From Irpex lacteus (Eukaryota > Basidiomycota > Agaricomycetes > Polyporales > Irpicaceae): a stretch of 64,000 nt of DNA. Positions 46,281 to 57,365 of the stretch are shown in pieces. A program made the position numbers and the translations under genes. The DNA is taken from NCBI GenBank assembly GCA_001986395.2, contig MQVO02000008.1, forward strand, positions 806,001 to 870,000, in the 5' to 3' direction. The notes beneath the pieces are model-generated. The model had not been told where the DNA came from. It worked only from the letters and a program-made list of their open reading frames with translations, and did not search any database. Within the stretch, counting starts at the first letter, position 1; the number at the start of each line of letters is the position of its first letter.

Positions 46281-48726
46281 CTTATTGCTTTACTGTATGA
46301 AGGATCCCTTACTATAACCCAGAATGAGATGTTCATTTGCTTACTAGACTGGAATGTGCTGAATTCCGCATCTTACTTTGTCCCTGATGCACTGCAGTAT
46401 TGATCATGGGTGCTGTAGCTATATGAATATTGTATTGAATATACAAGAAATGTCATATTCAAGCTACAACAAGTTACCTGGAATAATTTTTTGTAAGCAG
46501 GATTGGATTCTACGCTTATGAACGGTGAGTTCTCCATCTAATTGCCAGTGTGCTGGAGCACAAGTATTCAATGTTCTGACTAATGCTAACAGCCAGCTTG
46601 CAGGATCATTGTCTCTATCACATCATAGAAATGCTTACAATGCTAGACAGTTTCATAACAAACAGCCTTGTGTATCACAACATGGACTTCCAGTGATTTG
46701 ATATCTCATACGTAACTCAGGCTTGTGTCTCTGTCATTCACATGTTTTTCTCGTCTGTCTTTGTTTGTTTTTTGTATTATACCTCTTCACTTCTCACCTG
46801 ATGGCTCTAACATTGTAATTACTTCAAGTTATGCTTTGCTCTCTTTGTCACAGTCTTCTACTGTATTCATTGCTCAGCCAAGGTGTTGCTATACACACAT
46901 ACAGCTTCATTATACAACTTATTACTCTATTCCTTTACGCATGTCTGCTTCAGTTAGAAATTTTGTCTTATAGGCCTCATTTGCCTTTCAAATTGTTTCT
47001 TATGATCAGATTCTGCTCTTATTCCATTTTATGTCATCCCAAGCACCTTGCTTTCAAATTGCTTTCTATGATGTTCTCCAGCTCCCCTCTGTCTATTGCA
47101 TGGCCTGCTTTTTGAAAAATTCCGCCTGAGCTCTTGGAAGTGATTTTTCAGGCACCGACATATATTTGATTGTAGATTTTCCCCTGCCTGCTTTATTTTT
47201 CCATTCTCGCATGGCATGCTTCTTTCACCATACTGTCTTCAGCTCTCCGACATTGTTGTCCTCCTGTCTGCATGTCATGTGTTTGCATCTTGCCATATCA
47301 TACTCATATTCACCCTTTCATTACCATTCCACTGTGTGCGTAACCCCCCTTCTCTTCAGTCTATACTACTTACACAAATACTTGGGCAAGTTGAACAACT
47401 GGGTTGGTGAACTGCAATTCTCATCAAAGTACAAGGTGTCTTCTTCATTCTTGACATAATAATATTAGGGACACAATCTACGAATATTTGACAACAAGAA
47501 GGCTTGAGGAGAGAGCGTGGTGAAAAGAACACCAGGTTCTAGCATAGACAGATTAACAGTCACGGTAGGGTGTCTAATGAGTACAAGGCAAGCTAAGTAC
47601 TTACATGTATGAGGCTCAATGTGGGAAACCACTTCGATTTTTCTTTTCCATTTAACACATTACACTCATTATAAAATCTGGTCAACATTCAAACATTTAT
47701 GTAGGAAAAACAGTACTTAGTCTCATATCTGTAGGTTCTGCCATTGTTTGATAATATAAGCTTGCGGGCAATTTATTTACCAAGCGCTCAGCTGCCTGCC
47801 ATTTTGGGTAACATATATTGAGCTACACTCCAGCAGTTCAGTTTTAAATGTTCTAGCAGACACTGTGCACTTCAATTCGTCAAACATGCCTTTCCGATAG
47901 AAAGAATGTCTGCACACGAGACTGACTATCTACTAGATCCTCATGTTCTCAGATTCCGGCAGTGTTTCTCTTTTGCCACAAACTTGTTTCAAAACAGTGA
48001 GAAATCTGAGCCATTGCGCTGAAATCTTTGAGTATAAGATTACTTTTTCATCTATCTCTGTCTACTATCTGGTCTGTCTGTGACTTGCGTCCAGTCGCTC
48101 GAGCAGCATGTCTCCATTGCCAGCAACTATCATGAGAGCAGAGGTGTATCCTCAACGTCCTTGAAGAGAAAATGAGTCCGGTGTGTCTGGTCACACTGGT
48201 CTTGGGAGTCGGAAGTCATCAGCGTATGATGATCTCACGTATTCAGATTTCTTGCTCGCTCAGATTCCTCTGTTACCTGTAGGCAAACAAAGCAGATTTC
48301 AGGAGGAAAAAAAATAATGACTCAATGCTACAAAGTGTCCTGTATACCCTACAACATGCGCAACACACATATACCTACACACAATTGTAAACATTAGAAG
48401 TGTGCGTACTCTGGTCCATCGACATGTGTTCTCTTCCACGCGACCAGTATTGTCAGCATCCATGAAAAGGTCCTTGCACTCGCCTGTCGTCTCTGCAGTG
48501 AGAGGTCGTAAACATCACTCAATTGTAGAGAAAAAGCAAAAGAAGACTGTGAGAGACTGTGGCAGGTTGTGTACTTCAATTGAAAGAAGTTGTTGTTGTG
48601 TGTTCATTTCTTGTTTTATTTTCTCTTTTCTTCTATCCTCAAGATCCTTGAGTTGGCTGGGAAGATAAAGGTAAGTGACAGATCCGATGAACATTGTTAG
48701 GAGAGAGACATACATAGTGACACGCT
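46281..48726. other. Non-coding stretch, no gene recognised
   Basis: About 2.4 kb of mostly AT-rich DNA between R1 and the Copia element. Short frames such as 46725-46973 and 47166-47459 have low-complexity, hydrophobic translations without motifs. No element ends were recognised. Confidence 0.4.
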
Positions 48727-49145
48727 ACTTAGATTGGGAGATTAACTCGACCAAACTAGGGCCTAGGACGTCAGGACTGCAGACTGAGGTGAGCAACTAG
48801 CATAATATTGAGGAATATACACAACAACATACCTGCAGACTGAGGTGAGCAACTAGAGGTTGCCTAGAGGCCTCAGGCTGCAGGATGAGCGACTCAGGGC
48901 GCTTAAACGCGGCAAATGCCGTAGAAAGCGCCCAGGAGCGCAGAAACTGCAAAGTCCAAGTCTACACTATAGTGGGGGCATAAATATGGCCACAGAGACT
49001 TGGGAAAAATCAGGAAAAATGCGAGAAAAATAATAACACTACTGTGGAGTGGGATAGGCCATGTGTGAGTGATAAAAAGAGTGAAAATGACCATAATAAA
49101 CGCAAAATAAGCGGAAAGCATGTGCTCACAGCACTATATTCAACA
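48727..49145 (-). repeat. 3' LTR of the Copia element
   Basis: On the minus strand it begins TGTTGAATATAGTGCTGTGA right after the purine tract. It contains a direct repeat of about 24 bp (CTGCAGACTGAGGTGAGCAA) at 48778 and 48833. Confidence 0.88.
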
Positions 49146-49203
49146 CTCCCCCTTGATGTAGCACATCTTGGAGCTGTGTCAGACACTCCCCCTCAACCTA
49201 GCA

Positions 49204-52200
49204 TCACTCTAGCCCCATGAGCTTGCGCAAATGAGAGACCTTGACAGGAGCCAAAGCCTTGGTCAAGAGATCTGCTGGCATCTCGGCTGTGGGACAGTAC
49301 ACAGGTTGAACCATGCCTTCACCAACCTTCTCCTTCAGCCAATACGCCCGCAAATCGATGTGCTTCACTCTAGAGAACTTCTCCGGGTTCTTCGCAACAG
49401 CAATCGCAGAGTTGTTGTCCACAAAGATGGTAGAAGGCGACTTGAACTTGTAACCGAGCTCAGTGAGCAGATTGCGCATCCACAAGGCCTCCTTCGCAGC
49501 TTCCACTGCAGCAACATACTCTGCCTCAGTGGTAGACAGAGTGACCCATGGCTGAAGCTTGCTACTCCAGTTGACTGCGCCAGATCCCATGCAGACAAGG
49601 TATCCACCTGTAGAGCGACGAGAATCCGGATCCATACGAAAGTCTGCGTCCGAATAGGTGCAGAACAGCTCTGGTTTCGATGAGTCAGGACCATAAGTGA
49701 GTTTCAGGTCCATGGTTCCCTTCAAGTACCGGAACAGATGTTTTACAGCAGCCCAGTGCGCTTTGCCAGGATTGGAGTTGAAGTAGGCCAGCTTGGACAC
49801 AGTGTAGGCGATGTCTGGAGAAGAGGAGATGTCAGGATCATAATGCCTGTCTTCACAGACGACATAACCATTGCTTCGCCTTAAGGCAGAATCGGACCGT
49901 GTGGTTGCCTGGCTCTCCAAGCAGAGTGTGCCCTTGCAACATATTCGTCTTCTGTATCATCATCCTCTTCATCAGGATCAAGTGAACTGGTAACCTCGTC
50001 CTCAGAGTCTTCCTCAGCGTGACTAGGCTCAGCAGGAGCTGGCGAAGCAGAAGCTGGCTCAGGAGTAGACGGCTCCGGAGCTGGAGATGACTCTGGACTA
50101 GGACTTGGTTGAACCTTCCACCATTCAGCTGGAGGATTTCTGGTACGTCTGGGATAGCGTGCAGCAATGAGATGCCCAGGAGCAGAATCACCTGCATCTG
50201 AGGAGGGGGCAGAAACAGCACCACGGCGACGAGTGCGCTGAGGAGCAGCAGAGGGACCAGCCTGTGGCTCAGAGCGCACAGACTGGGGAGGTGCACGAGG
50301 GACAGGACAAGCCTGAGGAGCTGGTTGGACAGCAGGGCGCACAGAGGGCGCAGGAATGGATGGTGGTGGAGGAGCTGGGACAGGATTGACTTGGACACCA
50401 AGAGAGAGTGCTGCAGGCGCATCTGAACGAGCAGGAGCAGGTCCCTTTCCCTCAGGTCGAGGCTGTGGCAGCATAGGAAGGGTAGGAGAAAGTGGAAGAG
50501 CATCTTCATCGAGTCCAGAGTTCAAGATGAGAGGTGTGTCGGTTGTGGGAGGGATAGAGCGATAAGAAGGTACAGAGGACCAGTTCTTGAGCCCAGGGAA
50601 ATACCTCTCGTCGAATACAGCACATTCAAAGATAACAGTGCGTTTGGTGGCCGGATTGTAGAACTTCCAGCCTTTGTAGTCTGGAGGATAACCAATGAAG
50701 ATGCACTTCTCCATATGAGAGCCCAACTGGCCTCGTTTGTCCTTCTGCACGTGCACATAGGGCAAGCATCCCCAGATCTGAAGATTAGAGACATCTGGCT
50801 TGCGATTGAACGACACTTCATAGGGAGTAGTGGTGGGCGCAGGGAGAGGTCCATGGACGTCAGAGTGAATGAGGGCGAGAGGCCGAGAAGTTCTGGAGGT
50901 GGAGGAAGAGAATGGAGCTGCGTTGAGCTTGCTTGCAAGGCATGGCTCACAGATAGGATCTGCAGGAGCAGTCGAGTCGAGCTTGAGGCCCAGAACGACA
51001 CCCTCAGAGATAAGCTTCTTCACACCAGCATGATGATGGTGGGCAACGCGACGATGCCAGAGAGACTCATCTAGAGGTACAATCGAAGTTGCGCTAACCA
51101 GAGCGGATTCTGGAGCAGGGATGACATTGCCAGTGTTGGACACGTCGATGGGCGCACAGAAGCGAGTGACAGAGTCCTGAATGAAGTCCATGCGCTCAGA
51201 TGAGACATGGACGCTGAAGCGGTGGTTTCTGGCAAGATAGAGCACAGAGAGTAGATTGGATCCCAATTCTGGTACATGCAAGACTCTAGAGAACTCGACA
51301 TGGCGCACAGACTCCCCCTCAACCTCTGGAGCAAACACCACCGACCCTACACCTGCAGAATGGACGACTGTGTTGTTGGCAAGCCGAATGGGGATGGAGA
51401 GAGGCTTGTAGTTGCGCAACCAGTGTCTGTGGGGCGTCATATGAGAAGTGGCGCCTGTATCTGCGGTCCAGAGGTGGTCAGATGGTGTGTGAGGCATGGA
51501 AGAGGTGGGAGAAGAAGGGGAACTTGCTTTGCCAGCGAACTCCGAGGTAGATGAGGCATCAGAGGTGGTAGAAGTGACCTCTTGAGCTGCTTGGGCCTTG
51601 CCACCCCGTTTCGCCTTCCTGCGCTCCTCCTGCTTCTGGGCAGCGTCCTTCGAGGCTGTGGCCTTGGCAGAGCGGTATCGAGTGCAGGTGTCGACCACAT
51701 GACCAGGGAGGTCACAGAACGAGCACACAGGCTGAGAGGCCTGCATGATAACATGACTGTAGGACTGGGAAGTGGATAGGGTCGACGACCTGAGCTGCTG
51801 CTCGTTGATGAAGGCAGCCTGGAGCTTGTCCTTCGAGATGTGGTCGAGGAGTTGAAGGGAGGAGGCAAAGGACTGGTACTCAGCAGGTAGAGCTCGAATC
51901 ATCGTCATACAGACGAGTTCTTCATCCAATTCTTCGATGGTGTAGGTGTCTGAGCGAAGATTCTTCACCTTGAGCATGGCAGCATTGATCCTGGTTATGA
52001 GGTCGGACAGGGACTCCTCAGAACGCATCTGGATGGAGAAGAACGACTCCCAAGCGTTGAAACGCGCTCCAGGGACCTTTTGGAGGTGTACAGAGGCGAG
52101 TTTGGCCCAGATCTTGACAGGGTCGTCCTGAATGGCGTCCAGGTGTGTCTTCTGGTCGTCTGAGAGTGCCAAATAAAGTGCACCAGCTGCCTTGAGTGCC

Positions 52201-52403
52201 CTGTCCTGCCAATCCGCCCTAGCCTTCCTCTCAGCCTCAGTAGGCTTCGAATCGTCCACTGCAACAGGCTCCTTCTCATCTCCCTTGACCAATCTCCACA
52301 GCCCCTTACTCATCAGCCAGGCCCTCATGTCTCCAGACCACTGAGGGTAGTTGCCAGTCTTGAGGGCTGGAAAGCGCGGTCCAGAGGACGTTTGGGAGTC
52401 CAT
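49204..52403 (-). pseudogene. Copia gag-pol polyprotein, deleted and frameshifted
   Basis: Gag starts at 52403 (MDSQTSSGPRFPALKTGNYP) and contains the Copia gag helices (LSDLITRINAAMLKVKNLRS) and a CCHC zinc knuckle (CSFCDLPGHVVDTC). Protease follows (WTADTGATSHMT), then the integrase zinc-binding region (LWHRRVAHHHHAGVKKL ... CEPC). HSDVHGPLPAPTTTPYEVSF shows an in-frame loss of the integrase catalytic core, leaving only its C-terminal part (IWGCLPYVHVQKDKRGQLGS). A Pro/Ser-rich spacer ends near 49881. The reverse transcriptase is absent. RNase H follows in another frame (49920-49204: FCTYSDADFRMDPDSRRSTG, STTEAEYVAAVEAAKEALWM, IDLRAYWLKEKV), with the stop at 49204. Length is about a third short of a full Copia polyprotein. 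Confidence 0.92.
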
Positions 52404-52700
52404 AGAGGGCGATAGAGACGTCTAGGAGGGGGTAGAATGCGAGTAGAGACGACAGGAGGCGAGGGAAATGGGCCAGAGGCGAAGAAATGGCTTTAGGGGG
52501 CGAAAATTTCAAGATAGGGGCCAGGAAAGACTGATAAGGCGATAGAGAACGGAGTTCTTGACGAATCGGCCTGATTGTTGCACCAGTAGATAGCCACAGA
52601 CGAGTAGAATCGAATGATATAAGATTTGGAGCGAAGGGACAATGGGAAGGGGCTGGATTGATGCGATGTAGTTTGGATGTAGTGGCCACAGAGGGGCCGG

Positions 52701-52712
52701 GGCTCATAACCA
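52701..52712 (-). other. Primer-binding site of the Copia element
   Basis: Minus-strand TGGTTATGAGCC directly follows the 5' LTR. TGGTTATGAG-type sites are common in fungal Copia elements and are thought to pair with part of a host tRNA. Confidence 0.55.
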
Positions 52713-53130
52713 CTTAGATTGGGAGATTAACTCGACCAAACTAGGGCCTAGGACGTCAGGACTGCAGACTGAGATGAGCAACTAGCATAATATTGAGAAA
52801 TATACACAACAACATACCTGCAGACTGAGATGAGCAACTAGAGGTTGCCTAGAGGCCTCAGGCTGCAGGATGAGCGACTCAGGGCGCTTAAACGCGGCAA
52901 ATGCCGTAGAAAGCGCCCAAGAGCGCAGAAACTGCAAAGTCCAAGTCTACACTATAGTGGGGGCATAAATATGGCCACAGAGACTTGGGAAAAATCAGGA
53001 AAAATGCGAGAAAAATACTAACACTACTGTGGAGTGGGATAGACCATATGTGAGTGATAAATGGAGTGAAAATGACCATAATAAATGCAAAATAAGCGGA
53101 AAGCATGTGCTCACAGCACTATATTCAACA
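52712..53130 (-). repeat. 5' LTR of the Copia element
   Basis: Same length (419 bp) as the 3' LTR and almost identical, with a few substitutions such as GAGGTGAG to GAGATGAG. It begins TGTTGAATATAGTGC on the minus strand. Confidence 0.88.
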
Positions 53131-53443
53131 CTGCAGACTGAGGTGAGCAACTAGAGGTTGCCTAGAGGCCTCAGGCTGCAGGATGAGCAACTCAGGGCGC
53201 TTAAACGCGGCAAATGCCGTAAAAAGCGCTCAGGAGCGCAGAAACTGCAAAGTCCAAGTCTACACTATAGTGGGGGCATAAATATGGCCACAGGGACTTG
53301 GGAAAAATCAGGAAAAATGCGAGAAAAATACTAACACTACTGTGGAGTGGGATAGGCCATGTGTGAGTGATAAAAAGAGTGAAAATGACCATAATAAACG
53401 CAAAATAAGCGGAAAGCATGTGCTCACAGCATTATATTCAATA
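53131..53443 (-). repeat. Truncated LTR of a related Copia copy
   Basis: It is homologous to 48833-49145 but lacks the outer part that contains the LTR 3' end. It directly abuts the 5' LTR of the neighbouring element. Its start reads TATTGAATATAATGC, slightly diverged. Confidence 0.85.
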
Positions 53444-54580
53444 CTACTGAGGCTGAGAGGAAGGCTAGAGCGGATTGGCAGGACAGAGCGCTCAAGGTAG
53501 CTGGTGAGCTTTATTTGGCACTCTCAGACGACCAGAAGACACACCTGGACGCCATTCAGGACGACCCTGTCAAGATCTGGGCTAAACTCGCCTCTGTACA
53601 CCTCCAAAAGGTCCCTGGAGCGCGTTTCAACGCTTGGGAATCGTTCTTCTCCAGCTAGATGCGTCCTGAGGAGTCCCTGTCCGACCTCATAACCAGGATC
53701 AATGCTGCCATGCTCAGGGTGAAGAATCTTCGCTCAGACACTTACACCATCAAGGATTTGGATGAAGAACTCGTCTGTATGACGATGATTCGAGCTCTAC
53801 CTGCTGAGTACCAGTCCTTTGCCTCCTCCCTTCAACTCCTCGACCACATCTCGAAGGACAAGCTCCAGGCCGCCTTCATCAACGAGCAGCAGCTCAGGTC
53901 GTCGTCCCTGTCCACTTCCCAGTCCCCTAGTCATGTCATCATGCAGGCCTCTCAGCTTGTGTGCTTGTTCAGTGACCTCCCTGGCCATGTGGTCGACACC
54001 TGCACTCTATATTGCTCTGCGAAGGCTACAGCTTCGAAGGACGTGGCCCAGAAGCAGGAGGAGCGCAGGAAGGCAAAAAAACGCGGTGGCAAGGCCCAAG
54101 CAGCTCAGGAGGTCACTTCTGCTGCTCCTCAGCGCGCTCGTCGTTGTGGTGCTGTTTCTGCCCCCTCCTCAGAAGCAGGTGATTCTGCTCCTGGGCATCT
54201 CATTGCTGCACGCTATCCCAGACGTACCAGAAACCCTCCAGATGAATGGTGGAAGGTTCAACCAAGTCCTAGTCTAGAGTCATCTCCAGCTCCTGAGCCG
54301 TCTACTCCTGAGCCAGCCTCTGCTTCGCCAGCTCCTGCTGAGCCTAGTCATGCTGAGGATGATTCTGAGGATGAGGTGACCAGTCCACTAGATCCTGATG
54401 AAGAGGATGACGATACAGACAGTGAATAGGTTGCAAGGGCACACTCTGGTGATTCAGAAGCTGTTCCTCGCTTCATGAGTGATGCATCGACACAAGATGA
54501 TAGTGAGTCCTCTGCCTCCTGGAAAGAAAGCTATACAGCTTCAAGATGTGCTACATTACAAACTCGGTGCTACCACCACG
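53444..54580 (+). pseudogene. Inverted Copia gag fragment with large internal deletion
   Basis: The plus-strand frame matches the gag of 52403 from TEAERKARADWQDRALKVAG through LSDLITRINAAMLRVKNLRS and the zinc-knuckle region. The knuckle is damaged (CLFSDLPGHVVDTC lacks its second cysteine). It then jumps to the Pro/Ser-rich spacer (RYPRRTRNPPDEWWKVQPSP), so protease and integrase are gone. A TAG near 53656 interrupts gag and another stop lies at 54427. VARAHSGDSEAVPRF continues beyond. Confidence 0.88.
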
Positions 54581-54949
54581 GCTGCAGGAATCAAACACGT
54601 TGACAGTTTGCTCAATTGTATGTATCATGTTTACCTAGGCAACATTTCAGTGATTGGTGCTCTCTATTGTTGCATATACAATGTTGATCTGTCATAAGTA
54701 CAGCTCACAAAGAATCAGTCCCTACAAGCATGAGATAATCACCAACGAGCCTTGATTCTTACTCAGACCAAGCTGAAATATATACTAGCAGAGCATTGCT
54801 TGATGTACTACAACTTAGAGTACTGTAATCAGAGCATATGTCCAAGTTGTTTCAATCTTCATCTTTAATCTGATGCCTGGACATACTACCTCTCATTTTA
54901 ACGTAGTGCATTACATGAGAGAAAGCACTGGGGAAGAGACACTGTTAAA
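54581..54949. other. Non-coding stretch
   Basis: Nothing recognised between the Copia fragment and the Ty3 remnant. Confidence 0.4.
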
Positions 54950-55870
54950 TTGGCATTGATGGATTGAATCCGATGTCCCCGGCTGGACCAGATAATTGTG
55001 AATGTGATTGCAGCCTGCAAGCGATGCAAAAGCTCTGGCAGCACACATCTTTACTCACATCTGCACTTGGTCACTTGTCGACACTCCTTTAAACACTACC
55101 CATGGGCAAAGGCAGTTTTAAACTGTTGGGCTCTACGCCGATGCCTGTGCTCAACATGTATGGAGTTTCAAGTTTAAGTTAGCTGGCACTGGTCGAATGA
55201 CGGTTACTGCTTTGACAACAATCTGGAACATGTATACCCCTCACAATATGCCCTGGGGGTAAATGGTCTCATTGAGGACATCACCAAGCTTCTCCTCCTA
55301 CATATCCTGAAGCGACTGTGTGCACCAGATTTCAATGATGATGCCAACAATTTCATGAGTGCAGTGCTAAGGAACTGGCCAGATCACTTTGACGTTGCTA
55401 TCAATATGTTCAATACATGCATCCTGCCGAGCCTACACATGTTACCTAAGGAATTGTTGCTCAGCTTAACCATCAACATGTCGCCAATCCCCGTTTCAAT
55501 CACAGAATCTGAGCATACACCACAACGGGTGCAAGTCCAACTCCTATATGCCGATCAACAGCGATTTGATAAATATGATGTCATTGTATGTCATGCATCT
55601 AACCGGAAGCGTTAGTTTGATGTCAAAGTTCTGGGAAGTCATGCGGGCCATGTCATCTTCAAGGTTGGCGACCTGATGCAGGTGAATCACAGCGATCTCA
55701 ACTTTTCTCTCAGTGCCAAACACAAACTTCTGCCTCGTTGGTTGCAACCTCACAGAGTTGCAGACTGTACAGGCAACTCCTATTTATTGAAAACCTTGGA
55801 AGGTGAACCTATAGACCACCTTTTTCATGCCTGTTGACTCCGTCTCTTTGTCCCTCAGCTAGGTTTGCAG
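54950..55870 (+). pseudogene. Ty3/Gypsy integrase remnant
   Basis: Frame-shifting blocks follow the order of basidiomycete Ty3 integrases. A zinc-finger-like ACKRCKSSGSTHL-type block lies near 55015, and a core relic (HMYGVSSLS; GLIEDITKLLLLHILKRLCA) near 55150-55330. FDVAINMFNTCILPSLHMLPKE leads to RVQVQLLYADQQRFDKYDV (55390-55590), then a TAG at 55613-55615, FDVKVLGSHAGHVIFKVGDL, KHKLLPRWLQPHRV and NSYLLKTLEGEPID (to about 55820). Several stops and frame changes make it dead. No LTRs or upstream domains were found. Confidence 0.75.
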
Positions 55871-56075
55871 CTCACTGTCTAGGGTGAACAAAGGGACAAT
55901 GTCGACAATTCTACATCAAGCCACATTCCTTTGTAGCTCCTCTACAGCTGCTAAGCACCATTTTATACTCTCCCTTTTCCCATGCCTCGCTTAACATAAA
56001 ACCCATGTTACTTTTCTTTAGCCAACATTCTAATATTTCTACACCCTCTATTCTATTCGATGTTTCCAACTTCAA
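55871..56075. other. Short non-coding stretch
   Basis: Nothing recognisable between the Ty3 remnant and the next R2 copy. Confidence 0.35.
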
Positions 56076-56835
56076 CTTGTGGGAGTGTGGCCATCAAGTG
56101 GCAGATAACAATTTCTAATTTAGATGTTTGCTTGTGTCATGTGATCAGATTTGCTTACTAATATGATATCAGCTAATATTTGAGCTGTTTCAATTTGCTT
56201 CCGCGTTTTTGATAATTATGAGTTAAGCATGATTATGTACTCTTTCAGAAGTTTGCAAGTTCCAATTTCTTGCAGGTCACTTTTTTATTTGACTTACATA
56301 TCTATCAAAACATAGTATAGAATGTGCTAAAATGCCAAAACAATCTGTTTGTACATGAATTAGTTTGTCAAGACCAAAAATGAGGCATTACATTGTTATT
56401 ACTAACATATCCAGATGAACTATGATTGTGATGCTCACTATTCCTATGTTCTGAGTTATAAGAAATGTAGTGCTGTATTGACCAATTATTTTGCACATTT
56501 TACCACATTTGTTAAAGATCACATGATTAAAAACAAGCAAGTAGTAAAATATGACTCCAGAGGAAATTGAACTCACAACCTTCTGAAGCCAGCAGTTGCA
56601 AGTTGTTTGCGCGTTTGGGCGCTTAAATCGGAGTTTGACTGAGTTTAAATGTTAAGTCCTCATCCAAAGCCATCCAGCTCATATTTTTTTTTACAGATTA
56701 GATTACTTCATAATTGTGGAATCATCTGAAAGGTATTCTATGTAGTCACAATCTCGTGCACTAAATGTGTAAAATGATCAAAATTTGGCCTTGCAATTCA
56801 CATATTACAGTTTCCTCCAAAAAAGCGCTCAGTTC
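56076..56835 (+). mobile_element. R2 element, partial
   Basis: The left end is CTTGTGGGAGTGTGGCCATC. It then jumps to the part equivalent to 28290-28990 (T-arm-like box with T6 at 56245-56290, tRNA-like module 56552-56630, shared TCCTCATCCAAAGCCATCCAG block) before merging into R1-type sequence. A large internal deletion and a missing right end make it a fragment. Confidence 0.65.
56552..56630 (-). ncRNA. tRNA-like module of R2
   Basis: Counterpart of 28750-28826, with T-arm-like GAGTTCAATTTCC and the CTTCAGAAGG region conserved. The acceptor-like stem is more decayed. Confidence 0.4.
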
Positions 56836-57220
56836 CAGTAGAAGTTACACTGATGCAATTTTGCTACTATCAGTAAGTATCAGGTTTGTTACAGTTGTTA
56901 CCAAAGTAAGTAGACTTACGTACCTCCTGGTTACCTCTATTCATCTCATATGTACTAATATTTACATAGTAAACACATCAACTTACCCATCAAGCACCTA
57001 CCAGTTATGTTATCAAATTTCTCTACTTACCCGTATAGACCCTATACAAAGTATAGTAAGTAAGTCTTACCCATCCTGACATAGTCTAATGAGCCTCCCA
57101 GCACTCACTGTTATGCTATAAAGCCCTCCAACACTCATTTTCAAATATATTTTCATGTATTTAAATATTTTTATATCATAGGTTATGAATGTGCTGACAC
57201 ATTGCTAATGATGCCATTTT

Positions 57221-57254
57221 GGAAACTGGCGCTGTCCGGACAGCGCCAGTTTCC
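57221..57254. repeat. R1 palindromic stem, perfect 34 bp
   Basis: GGAAACTGGCGCTGTCC is followed directly by its exact reverse complement. As RNA it would form a 17-pair stem. Confidence 0.92.
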
Positions 57255-57280
57255 AAATTCTTGTGATATCCTCTTACTAG

Positions 57281-57365
57281 GTGGGCCGGGCTCTATTTGT
57301 TCATGTTTACTATGTTTCAAGTATGGAAATCCAAAGGTCACTGGTTCCAATCCTGCAGGTGCCAC
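57281..57365 (+). ncRNA. tRNA-like module of R1 (85 nt) with T5 run
   Basis: GTGGGCCGGG start, TTTCAAG loop in a five-pair stem (CTATG/TATGG), GGTTCCAATCC T-arm-like box, GGTGCCAC end, then T5 at 57366-57370. Five of seven acceptor pairs can form between GTGGGCC and GTGCCAC. This is the best preserved copy. Confidence 0.5.

Larger units (their letters stand above)
48727..53130 (-). mobile_element. Ty1/Copia LTR retrotransposon, internally deleted
   Basis: Two near-identical 419-bp LTRs flank a minus-strand gag-pol. The purine tract AAGGGGGAG abuts the 3' LTR, and a TGGTTATGAGCC-type primer-binding site adjoins the 5' LTR. No 5-bp target duplication was found: the left flank is CGCTA and the right flank is part of another LTR. 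The integrase core and reverse transcriptase are missing, so the copy cannot be autonomous. The few LTR differences suggest a fairly recent insertion. Confidence 0.92.

Noticed and set aside
46086..46403. 105-codon plus-strand frame starting MMTPAKNRKLFDIKKAPNYK
   Set aside because: It falls in the 3' part of R1; the equivalent sequence in two other R1 copies is interrupted by stops.
48718..48727. 5-bp target duplication for the Copia element
   Set aside because: The left flank (CGCTA) and right flank (CTGCA, within another LTR) differ; recombination at the right side probably removed it.
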